From assembly GCA_037954235.1 (NCBI GenBank), contig JBBMOA010000016.1:22133383-22197382 (forward strand): 64,000 bases of DNA. Reading direction: 5' to 3'. This stretch comes from Aulostomus chinensis. Its lineage: Eukaryota > Chordata > Actinopteri > Syngnathiformes > Aulostomidae. The position numbers were made by a program, and so were the translations under genes. The notes below the pieces were generated by a model that was given only the letters and a program-made list of their open reading frames with translations, made no database searches and was not told the origin of the DNA. This document shows, one piece after another, positions 36,901-44,600 of the stretch (positions are counted from its first letter, which is position 1; each line of letters opens with the position of its first letter).

Positions 36901-39900
36901 ACATACTGGGTATGCTGGGGGGATCATGGCTATCGTATAGGATGATCCCTGTGGGTCTTTACACTTCGTTCCCAGAGCCTAAAGATGTAAAGTTCTTCAA
37001 AGGGTAGGGGAACGTTTACAGGATAGTTTCGGGGGTGTAAATAGGTTGTTCCATAGGTCGCCCTTCCATAGGTAGAACTCTCCTGTAATGGTACTTTAGT
37101 AACTTTAAGGAATCAAACAATTTTTTTTTTTTTTTGTCGTATTTAGGTTCTGAAATTACATTAAAATCATAGGAGCGTGGTGCAGTGGTTAGCACTGTCC
37201 CCTCACAGCAAGAAGGTTCTGGGTTGGAGCTCCGTCTCCAGCACGGGATCTTTCTTTGTGGAGTCTGTATGTTCTCCCTGTGCCTGCGTGGGTTCTCTCC
37301 GGTACTCCAGCTTCCTCCCACAGTCCAAAGACATCAAGAGGGGTCGAGGTTAATCCAGACTCTAAATTGACTGTAGGTGTGGCTGTGAGTGTGAATGGTT
37401 GTTTGTCTCTATGTGTTGGCCCTGTGATGGACTGGTGACCTGTCCAGGGTGAACCCCACCTCTCGCCTGAAGGCTGCTGGGATAGGCTCCACTCCGCGAC
37501 CCTTAATAGGATAAGTGGTAGAAAACTGATGGATTGAACATCATAGGAGCACTTTAAATAACTGTACAGAATTAATGTTCCCCTAAAACTTACGTTAAAG
37601 GGCAAAAAAAACATCTTCAGTGTTCTCTGAGAGTCAAATAATGTCCCTGTATCCTTAAAGAACTCCACATCATAACCATCTGGGAATGCTGGAGGAACCG
37701 TATCAGATGAACCCCTTTACATTTGCAGAGACACTCTGGGAACACAACATTTCCAGCAGCTGTAAGATTTCACCTTGAAGATGATTCTCCACCATCTGAG
37801 GCTCCTCAACAATTTTTAATTGTGTGCTTTTACATTAAGTGTGTTTGTCTCTGGTGCACGTAGCAGACAAGGTCGGTCTGGAGAGCCAGCCATTCGTGTC
37901 CTGTGCAGAAAACCGGCGGCGAGGAGACTGTGAGTCTGCCCGAGGTCTGGGGGCAACAACAGGAAGATGCCAGTGGAGGCAAGGCACTGAGAAAGGTGAT
38001 TTGAGATGATGTTAACATCATTTTTCCAACAAGAAGCAAATACAGTCATGAAAAATGTGTTTTCATTTTGATAAACACCAACTCCACACCAGAGGTTTTC
38101 AAAATCTGAAGCGGTGTGCCTCGAAAAAAGCCAAGAATTAGGCGCCATCACAACCACGCTTACCGGATGCTTATGGGATCACTGTCGTTCTATTTGATCC
38201 AAGGTAGATGAATATTGCTCTTTTTACATTACCTCGGACCCATCTAGATATATAAAAACAGTCTATCATTTGGCATTTCTGAGTTAAAAAGAAGAGGAAA
38301 CTGTAAAATTCCCTCAAGCTTCCCATTTTAATTTCAGCCATTAGTGATGCTTGATAACTATTGTCCTTGCACAAATTTAGCATTAAAAAAAACTGACAAA
38401 ACTTCCGTACTCACATTTTTTTTTGGCAGTAAAAACCAGTGGTCAGTCTGCTTTATGCATGTTTGTTGTCTGTTTACATTTTCCCAATATTTTTTTTCTC
38501 TCCTTTGTGTTCATGTATTGCAGGAATATCTGAGAATTACTCAACTTGCTCCCCAGACCTGCGGACATGTCCAGACAGCTTTTGTGATGCAGTTGAAAGC
38601 AGAGATACATCAATATGCCCGCAAGACTGTACAAGTTAGTAAGAAATACCCTGTTGCAAATATTTAAAACTGGGAGTATTCCGTTGAATTTACTGTGTTT
38701 ACATGTTGTTTACGTCTGAAGAGGAGACTGTCATCGGAGGTCATGAACGAGGCCTGAGGAACGGGATCCAGGCTGGTTATGGAACCTGCTACTGCTACTC
38801 TGAGAGATGCTTCTGTGAGAAGGAAGATGTTGAAGGTGAGCTGTTACAACAAATGTCAAGTCAAGAATTCACCAAATATCATTTGCTGCTTTTATTTTGC
38901 GACATCGTCTTTTGTTTTTCCTCCAGAGGCGATATGTGACGACATGTGTAAGACCATCATCGCCACAGCGCTGCTCCTCTCCTTCATCATCTCCATCCTC
39001 CTTTCTTCATATTTCATCCATCGCTACCACAAGAACTCCCCCAAGCCCCCGATAGCTTCCGCTGAGATGACTTTCCGCCGGCCAGCCCAGGCGTACCCCA
39101 TCAGTTTCCCTGCTAACAATGTTCGGCGAGGCTCCCAGGACTCCATCGAGACCGACACTTTCAAGATTCCTGTAAGCTGCTTCTCTCCACCTCTCATATT
39201 CTTGGCCAAACCAGTTTTGAAGTCAGAAACGTCACTGTGTCATGTCAACAGGAGGATCCTAAGTGGGAGTTTCCTCGCAAAAACCTGGTGCTTGGCAAGA
39301 CTTTGGGAGAAGGAGAGTTTGGAAAGGTTGTCAAAGCAACAGCGTTCAGGCTTAAAGGAAAAGCTGGTTACACCACTGTGGCTGTGAAAATGCTTAAAGG
39401 TGAGATGAGCCAGACGAAGAACAGTCCAAGTACATCTGATATATGTTGAGGAAATGTCAGGTGGTAAATGGCTTCATCGTTTTAAACACAGAAAACGCCT
39501 CGCACAGCGAGCTGCGGGACCTGCTGTCAGAATTCACATTACTGAAGCAAGTCAACCACCCACATGTCATAAAGATGTATGGAGCGTGCAGCCAGGAAGG
39601 TACGACCTCAGTCCTCGTCATCTGTCAAGCCATGTGTGTTGCACATGGACTCTAAGCGCTGCATTTGTCTGAATAGGTCCTTTGTATCTGATTGTTGAGT
39701 ACGCCAAGTATGGGTCACTTCGCAACTTCCTGCGTGAGAGCCGGAAAGTTGGCCCGAGCTACATGGGAAGGGACGCCAACCGAAACTCCAGTTACTTGGA
39801 GAACCCAGATGACAGGGCGCTCACCATGGGTGACCTGATCTCCTTTGCCTGGCAGATTTCCAGGGGTATGCAGTACCTGGCGGAGATGAAGGTGTGTCTT

Positions 39901-39907
39901 TACTGTC

Positions 39908-39959
<52 letters not shown>

Positions 39960-42900
39960 CAAAAACAGATGTTTGTAATTGTGAAGATAAGATGAAGCAT
40001 TTTGGTCCAACAGCTTGTTCACAGAGATCTGGCAGCACGAAACGTCCTCGTAGCCGAAGGACGAAAAATGAAGATCTCAGATTTTGGCCTCTCCAGGGAC
40101 GTGTATGAAGAAGACTCTTATGTTAAGAGGAGCAAGGTGAAGAAAAAAGAAAAAAAAAAAGCTTATTGTGATGTGTTTTTTACAATCTTTCAAATTCATT
40201 TTAAAAAAAAGTTAAAAACATGGTCTCCTCCTGTTTTCAAGGGCCGTATACCTGTTAAATGGATGGCGATCGAGTCCTTGTTTGACCACATTTACACGAC
40301 ACAAAGTGACGTGTGAGTACAGGTATCATTTACAGGCAGTAGTTCGGGAAATACACTTACATAAGATGAATATGTCTCCCATGTCCATACAATCAATATG
40401 AGGCGTCAGCCAGCTTTGCTTAGCATAAAGTCTGGAATGGTGGACAAACTGCGAGCCTGACTGTGTGAAAATAGTCATCTATGGAGACATGTTAGAAGAG
40501 GGGAACAAAATTGTTGTTTACTTTTTACACTTGAGTGAAAATCAGTTGTGATAGTGAGCTTCAGAGGAGATGGTAGGCTCGATGATTATACAGTAAATAT
40601 ATTTACCGTCGTCTAAGTCTTAACAAAAGAACCTGTATTTCCCAACTATTCCTTCTGGATCTTACACAGATTATTTCAAAAAACCTTTTTTATGAAAATA
40701 TGTGAATGAGCTCTTGTGTTTTCCTCCAGCTGGTCTTTTGGTGTGCTACTGTGGGAGATAGTGACACTGGGAGGTAATCCATACCCAGGAATTGCTCCTG
40801 AACGCCTCTTTAACCTCTTGAAGACAGGCTACAGGATGGAGAGACCAGAGAACTGCTCAGAGGAAATGTGAGTTTTACCCGACAGCATCTCCTCATATTT
40901 ACTGAGTGCAATGCACCACAGTTTGACAGCCGGTTCTGGAAAATTACTCTGCAGGGAGGATTCAATGACACTTACCTCAGCCACTGCAATAAAACTTTCC
41001 TCTGCAGGTATAACCTCATGCTTCGATGCTGGAAACAAGAAGCAGACAAGAGGCCGACATTCTCAGACATCAGCAAAGAACTGGAAAAGATGATGGTGAA
41101 AAGTCGGGTATGGTGAAGCTATACAGTACAGTATGATAAGTCCATGTATTTCTATGCATCACTGGCCCAATTATGACACATGTAGGAAAATACATACATA
41201 TTCAAGTTTGGACAAACAGAGCTTTGTTACATGGCGTTTAATTAATCTCAAAACCTCGTTAAAGCCAGGCACCACCATCCACAAGAGGTTGTGGCGAGTG
41301 TGGGCTTTTCTGTGCACTGCCAACTGCTCAGTATCCACCTGCTCATTTAGGTTTGGGAACTTGAAGGTGGCAATTTGTGGAGGAATTTGATTGAAATGCT
41401 GAAAAGTGAGTGTATCCAGAGCACATCGCACATAACTTTCGTTGATGCCTGGACACCAGACACCAACGGGATAGCATGGGAGACCAGGCCTGTCTTGTTT
41501 TCCGTGGCGTAGCTGAAGCATTCTCCTGTTGAAATACTTTGCTTGTAATCCATAGCCGTCATACATTCAACTTAATTGAACATAAATACATTTGAGCCAG
41601 CAGAGCCGCATCTGAATTTTTAGGTCATGAACAGCTAAAGACACACCTAAGCTTAGCGCATAGGCATATACAAACTGAAAGGTGGATGTTATGATACACG
41701 CATATGCAAGAATGCATCATATTTGGTTTTATGGAAGGAAAAAGTTATTGTTGTTTTATTGGATAATGTGAACAAGGATTTGAGCTCTAAAGGTTAGAAG
41801 TTGATCTTGATCCAGCTTGACGGCAGAGATCATACAGTGTATGTCACTCCTGCTGATGCTGATACACTGGGTGTCATTCTGGTTCACGTATGGTTTACTT
41901 GTGTTCAAGGCATTGTTGAAGTAACTGTTTCCAACATTTTCTCTTGATGATTCTCCCACCAGAAAAGTGGAGTCAGAGAAAGGTTGAAGACTGTAGGTGC
42001 TAAAAGTGGCCAATCAAAAGGAGGGGAGACATCAGTCACTGTCTATTCCATCTCCTCCTGCAAAGTTTCAAAAGTCAATTGGATGAGCAATCGAGTGTTG
42101 AGCAGTTGAGGGGAAGTATTGAGGGCTGAGTTCGTCACAGCTCTGCATGATTGGATTCTGTTCCATCCACTGGCATCACATGTGCTCGCCTGGTTTTTTT
42201 ATGTGTGCGGGTTTTGAGGCTGATTAAATGCCGTAGGGCTGCAGCCGGGCACCGAGTACTGTATCATTTATTCAGGACAACATACTCTCATGGCTCTCTT
42301 TTTACGGTCACATACACACAGAATGCTTTCGATGCTATAATTAGTGTTTGAAGAGCGATCCTTAAATGTGGTGTTGAACAGTATAATCACAAAGCATCTC
42401 AGTGAGACTCCTGCTGCTTACGTGATGCTATGTTTAGGGTCTTTTAAGGGCAGGGGAATGCAGACATCCCAGAATGCCACAGGCTGGTTGTTCACTTTTT
42501 TCAGAAAAGGTAGTAGCCCGCTAACTGGATGCAAACATACCAGCATGAGCACACTCAGATTTAACATGCCTCTCTTCCATAATCAGCCTAAGCATGTCTT
42601 TATCTGCTTGTGTCAGGATTACCTGGACCTGGCTGCGTCTACGCCGGCCGACGCCCTGCTGTACGACGACGCCCTCTCTGAAGAGGACACACCACTAGTG
42701 GACTGTAATAACGCCCCTCTCCCTCGAACCCTCCCCTCCACATGGATTGAAAACAAGCTCTATGGTAGAATCTCCCATGCATTTACTAGATTTTAGAAAC
42801 AGGATACACAAGCTCTCTTTTTTGGCAAGTTGTGCGTGGCTTTCCGTAGTCAAGTGTGTGTGACTGTGACCTAGGCATGCCTTCTGCTGATTTATACTGA

Positions 42901-43327
42901 CATATCTCCCATTTCACCGTAAATGAGAGGCTCAGTGGAAAAAAGATCTTGTGTCTTGCATTTCCTTTTAGTTGGACCTGCTTCGAATGTACATGAATGC
43001 TGACCAAAAATGCTCGATTTGTAAATATTGACTATACCCTTCATTCTAATTTATACCTCACCACTCATACTCATTTCATTTGTACATATTTTCACCACAT
43101 CCCTTTTTGTGTGGTTATGATTTCATCATTCGTTTGCATTAAAGGAAACGGTGTATCATTTGAAACAGGTCCTCACTGAATCAGTCACACCCATTGTGGT
43201 TTTGAATTCCAGATTGTCTTAAATTCCTCAACTTTTTTAATGTGTATTAATCTATGATGATTCCACAATGCTGAACAGAGTAACAGTAAGGCTTTTGAAT
43301 GCAACTCTTTAGTGACATTAAAGGAGT

Positions 43328-43407
<80 letters not shown>

Positions 43408-43794
43408 ATATGGACTATGTTCTGCAGGGGCTTCAACAGTAATGTAGTCTGGATATGTAGCAAAAAAAAAACAAAATAAAAACAATAAAATAAAAAATGT
43501 ATTCACCATTTAAAGCCAAATAAAATCCGAATTTTCTCCAGAAACCTGCGCTTTAGAGTTCAATTTAAGAGCCTTACTGTCTGCACGCTGCTTATCTTTC
43601 ACTGAGTGCAGAAAAATGATATGTTCTCATTTTTAGGCATGTCATACCCGAACTGGCCTGAGAAGAGCCCGGTACCGCTCAACAGACATGATGCCACTAA
43701 TCCGGTCTTTACAAGATATGCCAATGATAGTGTTTATGCAAACTGGATGGCTTTGCCTTCACCCCCTAAAGCTGTGGACAAGCTTGATAGCTAA
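21927..43794 (+). CDS. ret: RET receptor tyrosine kinase (20 coding exons, long form)
   Basis: Single-pass receptor tyrosine kinase that, with GFRalpha co-receptors, binds GDNF-family ligands; required in vertebrates for enteric nervous system and kidney development. Exons: 21927-21993, 32719-32964, 33164-33457, 33979-34217, 34306-34501, 34579-34778, 36233-36509, 37864-37995, 38524-38634, 38722-38835, 38927-39171, 39252-39399, 39492-39599, 39677-39891, 40014-40136, 40242-40312, 40730-40867, 41008-41107, 42617-42764, 43637-43794. All joins keep frame, giving 1109 residues (human long form 1114). Order: signal peptide; cadherin-like domains with NDEDDNAP calcium site; cysteine-rich region; membrane helix ATALLLSFIISILLSS; kinase with GEGEFGKV, VAVKMLK, HRDLAARN, DFG, DSYVKRS and VKWMAIESL; tail tyrosines in DYLDLA, LLYDDAL, NKLYG and VYANW. 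The start at 21927 has A at -3 and G at +4 and precedes a hydrophobic core. An alternative short end is annotated separately. Confidence 0.98.
24495..24531. repeat. (CTC)n trinucleotide microsatellite
   Basis: About twelve tandem CTC triplets. The minus-strand polyglycine frame through it is an artefact. Confidence 0.96.
28915..29070 (+). repeat. Dispersed repeat, partner of 49995-50145
   Basis: Shares with the CSGALNACT2 intron 1 copy, in the same order, a GATTACACCA-like block, GAGAGTTTGTGAAC-like sequence, TTTTGCTGCTGTT/TTTTGCTGTTGTT and a TTAGCYGTCA segment. Divergent and unassigned. Confidence 0.5.
31238..31324. repeat. TG/TA compound microsatellite
   Basis: TG tract, then TATATA, then TG/CG. 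Confidence 0.95.
32719..32964 (+). CDS. ret: RET exon 2 (cadherin-like domain 1)
   Basis: Acceptor CCGCAG, donor GTAAGT. It encodes GLYFPQNEYTETVYVGQ and AGTPLLQIHAM, matching the mature N-terminus of RET (GLYFSRDAY in human), through residue 104. Confidence 0.94.
33164..33457 (+). CDS. ret: RET exon 3 (cadherin-like domains 1-2)
   Basis: Acceptor TATCAG, donor GTTAGA. It includes CVTRN-like cysteine loops and ELCFPHRDSS (human ELCFPETRPS) and ends in CPNYTISYNVES. Confidence 0.93.
33590..33935 (+). repeat. Dispersed repeat in RET intron 3
   Basis: Contains three tandem-like versions of a CAAATTTGAAGAAATTCCCT plus 'CATGGTGTTC' plus 'GAGAT' module with ACCTTGACCTTT spacers, a dispersed teleost repeat pattern. 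A shorter copy lies at 56045-56115. Confidence 0.6.
33979..34217 (+). CDS. ret: RET exon 4 (calcium-binding cadherin-like domains)
   Basis: Acceptor CGACAG, donor GTGAGG. It encodes LDREESERYRLLLVCTV and VFVNDEDDNAPYVNG, the cadherin-type calcium-binding DEDDNAP motif between domains 2 and 3. Confidence 0.95.
34306..34501 (+). CDS. ret: RET exon 5 (cadherin-like domain 3)
   Basis: Acceptor TCCAG, donor GTGAGC. It encodes GTLFIFDRDLTPIYP through RETVHDY (human RATVHDY). Confidence 0.94.
34579..34778 (+). CDS. ret: RET exon 6 (cadherin-like domain 4)
   Basis: Acceptor CTCTAG, donor GTACGT. It encodes LVLKRNLYVTENRTLQL and VLLHFNITILPV, matching human NLSISENRTMQL and LLLHFNVSVLPV. Confidence 0.95.
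34779..36232 (+). other. ret: RET intron 6
   Basis: Contains one strong CTCF-like motif (36121-36134) near its 3' end. No repeat or gene otherwise recognised. Confidence 0.65.
36121..36134 (-). promoter_or_regulatory. CTCF-like motif in RET intron 6
   Basis: The minus strand reads CCAGCAGATGGCAG, an exact fit to CCASYAGRKGGCAS. Motif match only. Confidence 0.4.
36233..36509 (+). CDS. ret: RET exon 7
   Basis: Acceptor CCTCAG, donor GTGAAG. It encodes VGRVCVENCEQFDGFGVTY, then GLLYVNDSETLRRPECQDLQ, matching the human GKVCVENCQAF and LFVNDTKALRRPKCAEL blocks. Confidence 0.95.
36510..37863 (+). other. ret: RET intron 7 with nested repeat insertion
   Basis: Consists largely of an unassigned dispersed repeat (about 36590-37730, rich in 'AACGTT' and 'TTCTTAAG' words) interrupted by SINE-like copy C. 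Confidence 0.6.
37166..37550 (+). mobile_element. SINE-like retroposon copy C with 11-bp target duplication
   Basis: Plus-strand tRNA-like head (GTGGTGCAGTGGTTAGCAC; B-box-like GGTTCTGGGTTGGAG) leads into the TGGGATAGGCTCCA body and ends GAAAACTGATGGATTG without an expanded GGAT tail. The direct repeat ATCATAGGAGC occurs at 37166-37176 and 37540-37550. Confidence 0.82.
37864..37995 (+). CDS. ret: RET exon 8 (cysteine-rich region; tandem acceptor)
   Basis: Begins after TAG (37863) or after the adjacent CAG (37866); both keep frame. It encodes a divergent cysteine-containing stretch and GRCQWRQGTEK (human GRCEWRQGDGK). Donor GTGATT. Confidence 0.9.
38524..38634 (+). CDS. ret: RET exon 9 (cysteine-rich region)
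   Basis: Acceptor TTGCAG, donor GTTAGT. It encodes NYSTCSPDLRTCPDSFCD and ICPQDCT, matching human FSTCSPSTKTCPDGHCD and ICPQDC. Confidence 0.95.
38722..38835 (+). CDS. ret: RET exon 10 (cysteine-rich region)
   Basis: Acceptor TGAAG, donor GTGAGC. It encodes VIGGHERG and GYGTCYCYSERCFCEKED. The four cysteines equivalent to human C609, C611, C618 and C620 are all present, with a loop two residues shorter than in human. Confidence 0.94.
38927..39171 (+). CDS. ret: RET exon 11 (transmembrane)
   Basis: Acceptor CTCCAG, donor GTAAGC. It contains the cysteines equivalent to human C630 and C634 (ICDDMCKT), the membrane helix, and the juxtamembrane SAEMTFRRPAQAYPIS. Confidence 0.96.
39252..39399 (+). 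CDS. ret: RET exon 12 (kinase N-lobe)
   Basis: Acceptor AACAG, donor GTGAGA. It encodes EDPKWEFPRKNLVLGKTL, the glycine loop GEGEFGKVVKATAF and the catalytic lysine in TTVAVKMLK. Confidence 0.97.
39492..39599 (+). CDS. ret: RET exon 13 (kinase)
   Basis: Acceptor ACACAG, donor GTACGA. It encodes SELRDLLSEFTLLKQVNHPH and KMYGACSQE, including the alpha-C helix glutamate. Confidence 0.96.
39677..39891 (+). CDS. ret: RET exon 14 (kinase hinge and insert)
   Basis: Acceptor AATAG, donor GTGTGT. It encodes LYLIVEYAKYGSLRNFLRE, with the gatekeeper valine conserved, a short kinase insert, and MGDLISFAWQISRGMQYL. Confidence 0.96.
39911..39956. repeat. (TA)n microsatellite in RET intron 14
   Basis: About 45 bases of TA, 20 bases past the exon 14 donor, in a 122-base intron. 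Confidence 0.97.
40014..40136 (+). CDS. ret: RET exon 15 (catalytic loop and activation loop)
   Basis: Acceptor CAACAG, donor GTGAAG. It encodes LVHRDLAARNVLVAEGRK, ISDFGLSRDVYEED and SYVKRSK: catalytic aspartate, DFG and the activation-loop tyrosines. Confidence 0.97.
40242..40312 (+). CDS. ret: RET exon 16 (P+1 loop)
   Basis: Acceptor TTCAAG, donor GTGAGT. It encodes GRIPVKWMAIESLFDH and IYTTQSDV, with the methionine equivalent to human M918. Confidence 0.97.
40335..40660 (+). repeat. Dispersed repeat in RET intron 16
   Basis: Starts GGGAAATACACTTAC, contains CTTTGCTTAGCATAAAG and ends near CCCAACTATTCCTT. It shares its opening and the CTTAGCATAA word with the copies at 52976-53440 and 57268-57615, so it is probably the same or a related family. 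Confidence 0.55.
40730..40867 (+). CDS. ret: RET exon 17 (kinase C-lobe)
   Basis: Acceptor CTCCAG, donor GTGAGT. It encodes WSFGVLLWEIVTLGGNPY and PERLFNLLKTGYRMERPE. Confidence 0.97.
41008..41107 (+). CDS. ret: RET exon 18 (end of kinase)
   Basis: Acceptor CTGCAG, donor GTATGG. It encodes YNLMLRCWKQEADKRPTF then DISKELEKMMVKSR. Confidence 0.96.
41108..42616 (+). other. ret: RET intron 18
   Basis: About 1.5 kb without a recognised gene or repeat. The 131-residue minus-strand frame at 41171-41566 shows no recognisable protein family. Confidence 0.65.
42617..42764 (+). CDS. ret: RET exon 19 (C-terminal tail)
   Basis: Acceptor TGTCAG, donor GTAGAA. It encodes DYLDLAASTPADALLYDDAL through STWIENKLYG, carrying the docking tyrosines equivalent to human Y1015, Y1029 and Y1062. 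Confidence 0.97.
42617..42796 (+). CDS. ret: RET9-type alternative terminal exon (short isoform)
   Basis: Reading through the exon 19 donor gives NKLYG-RISHAFTRF and TAG-type termination at 42794-42796. RISHAFTRF is the nine-residue tail I recall for human RET9, so the sequence itself supports a conserved short isoform of about 1067 residues. Its poly(A) site would lie within intron 19. Confidence 0.88.
   Translation, partial: DYLDLAASTPADALLYDDALSEEDTPLVDCNNAPLPRTLPSTWIENKLYGRISHAFTRF
43332..43410. repeat. (TA)n(TG)n microsatellite
   Basis: About 50 bases of TA followed by about 22 bases of TG. Confidence 0.97.
43475..43494 (+). terminator. ret: Candidate RET9 poly(A) signal cluster
   Basis: Three overlapping or adjacent AATAAA hexamers (43475, 43484, 43489) between the RET9 stop and exon 20. 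The surrounding A-richness makes chance occurrence possible. Confidence 0.4.
43637..43794 (+). CDS. ret: RET exon 20 (RET51 tail)
   Basis: Acceptor TTTTAG, stop TAA 43792-43794. It encodes MSYPNWPEKSPVPLNRHD, NDSVYANWMALP and a final KLDS, matching human MSDPNWPGESPVPL and SVYANWM. Confidence 0.97.
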
Positions 43795-44600
43795 AGACAA
43801 ACCAACGCTGTAGTAAAGATGACTAGTTGGTAGATGTGTATATTTCTATAAGACTGTATATATACAATCTGATGCTAAAGTTGGTTCCCTTTTATTTCTG
43901 TTGCACGGGTATTAAAACTGGGATCTTTTTTTTTTTTCTTTTGCTGCAAAACCGGCTGGATCAACATAAACCATTCAGCTCTTCAGTATGTTAATTATTA
44001 CCTCACGGTCATGTTGGCCAAGTTGTATCACTGCATGACTATTGTACCAGATTGTATGTCAGTGTCAATGTCTTTTAAGTGCCTGTGCCGCTTCTACACT
44101 AGCCTCCGATTATTAATGTGCTACTGTGAAGATCACGTTCCAGCCCGGGAATTAAAGGGGACGTCTTTACCATCATCTGTTGTAGACAGCTGGGTGAGCG
44201 GACAACAAGCAAAATGCTGAACTTGTTTTGAAGTTTCTACTCTGGAGGACTTTGCTCCTCACAGTGACCCATGTTGTCCCCCCCACCCCACAACCCCATC
44301 CCACACACACAAAATGTTTCAAAACTGTCTTTCCAAAGAACGGTAACACAGACGTTGGTTTTGTTTGTTTTGTTTTTTCTTTACATTAAAAATATCAAAG
44401 CAGCGAGTGCCACTCCGGTGTGAGGACTTCAGTTGTAAATGGTGACCGTGTCAGAACCACAGTTCTCTTTTTCACTCGCTATGATAGCAATCTTTGTGGG
44501 AAAACAATCTGATGATGTAAACTAATGAGTGTTATCATTGCTCTGTTGATATTATTTGACTACGTTCCAGTTATTAATAAACAGTAAAAATGTGCAGTAT
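43795..44600 (+). other. ret: RET 3' UTR (inferred)
   Basis: From the stop codon to just past AATAAA at 44576-44581. An ATTAAA at 43911-43916 could serve an earlier end. No SINE copy lies inside it. Confidence 0.6.
44576..44581 (+). terminator. ret: RET distal poly(A) signal AATAAA
   Basis: Canonical hexamer followed within about 40 bases by GT-rich sequence (TGTCTGTCCGTGTCG). Confidence 0.6.

Larger units (their letters stand above)
42765..43636 (+). other. ret: RET intron 19 / RET9 3' UTR
   Basis: Holds the RET9 stop, a (TA)n(TG)n tract at 43332-43410 and a cluster of AATAAA hexamers (43475-43494). Confidence 0.7.

Noticed and set aside
41171..41566. 131-residue minus-strand frame in RET intron 18
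   Set aside because: No recognised domain; the surrounding sequence looks neutral. A processed pseudogene was considered but no parent could be named.
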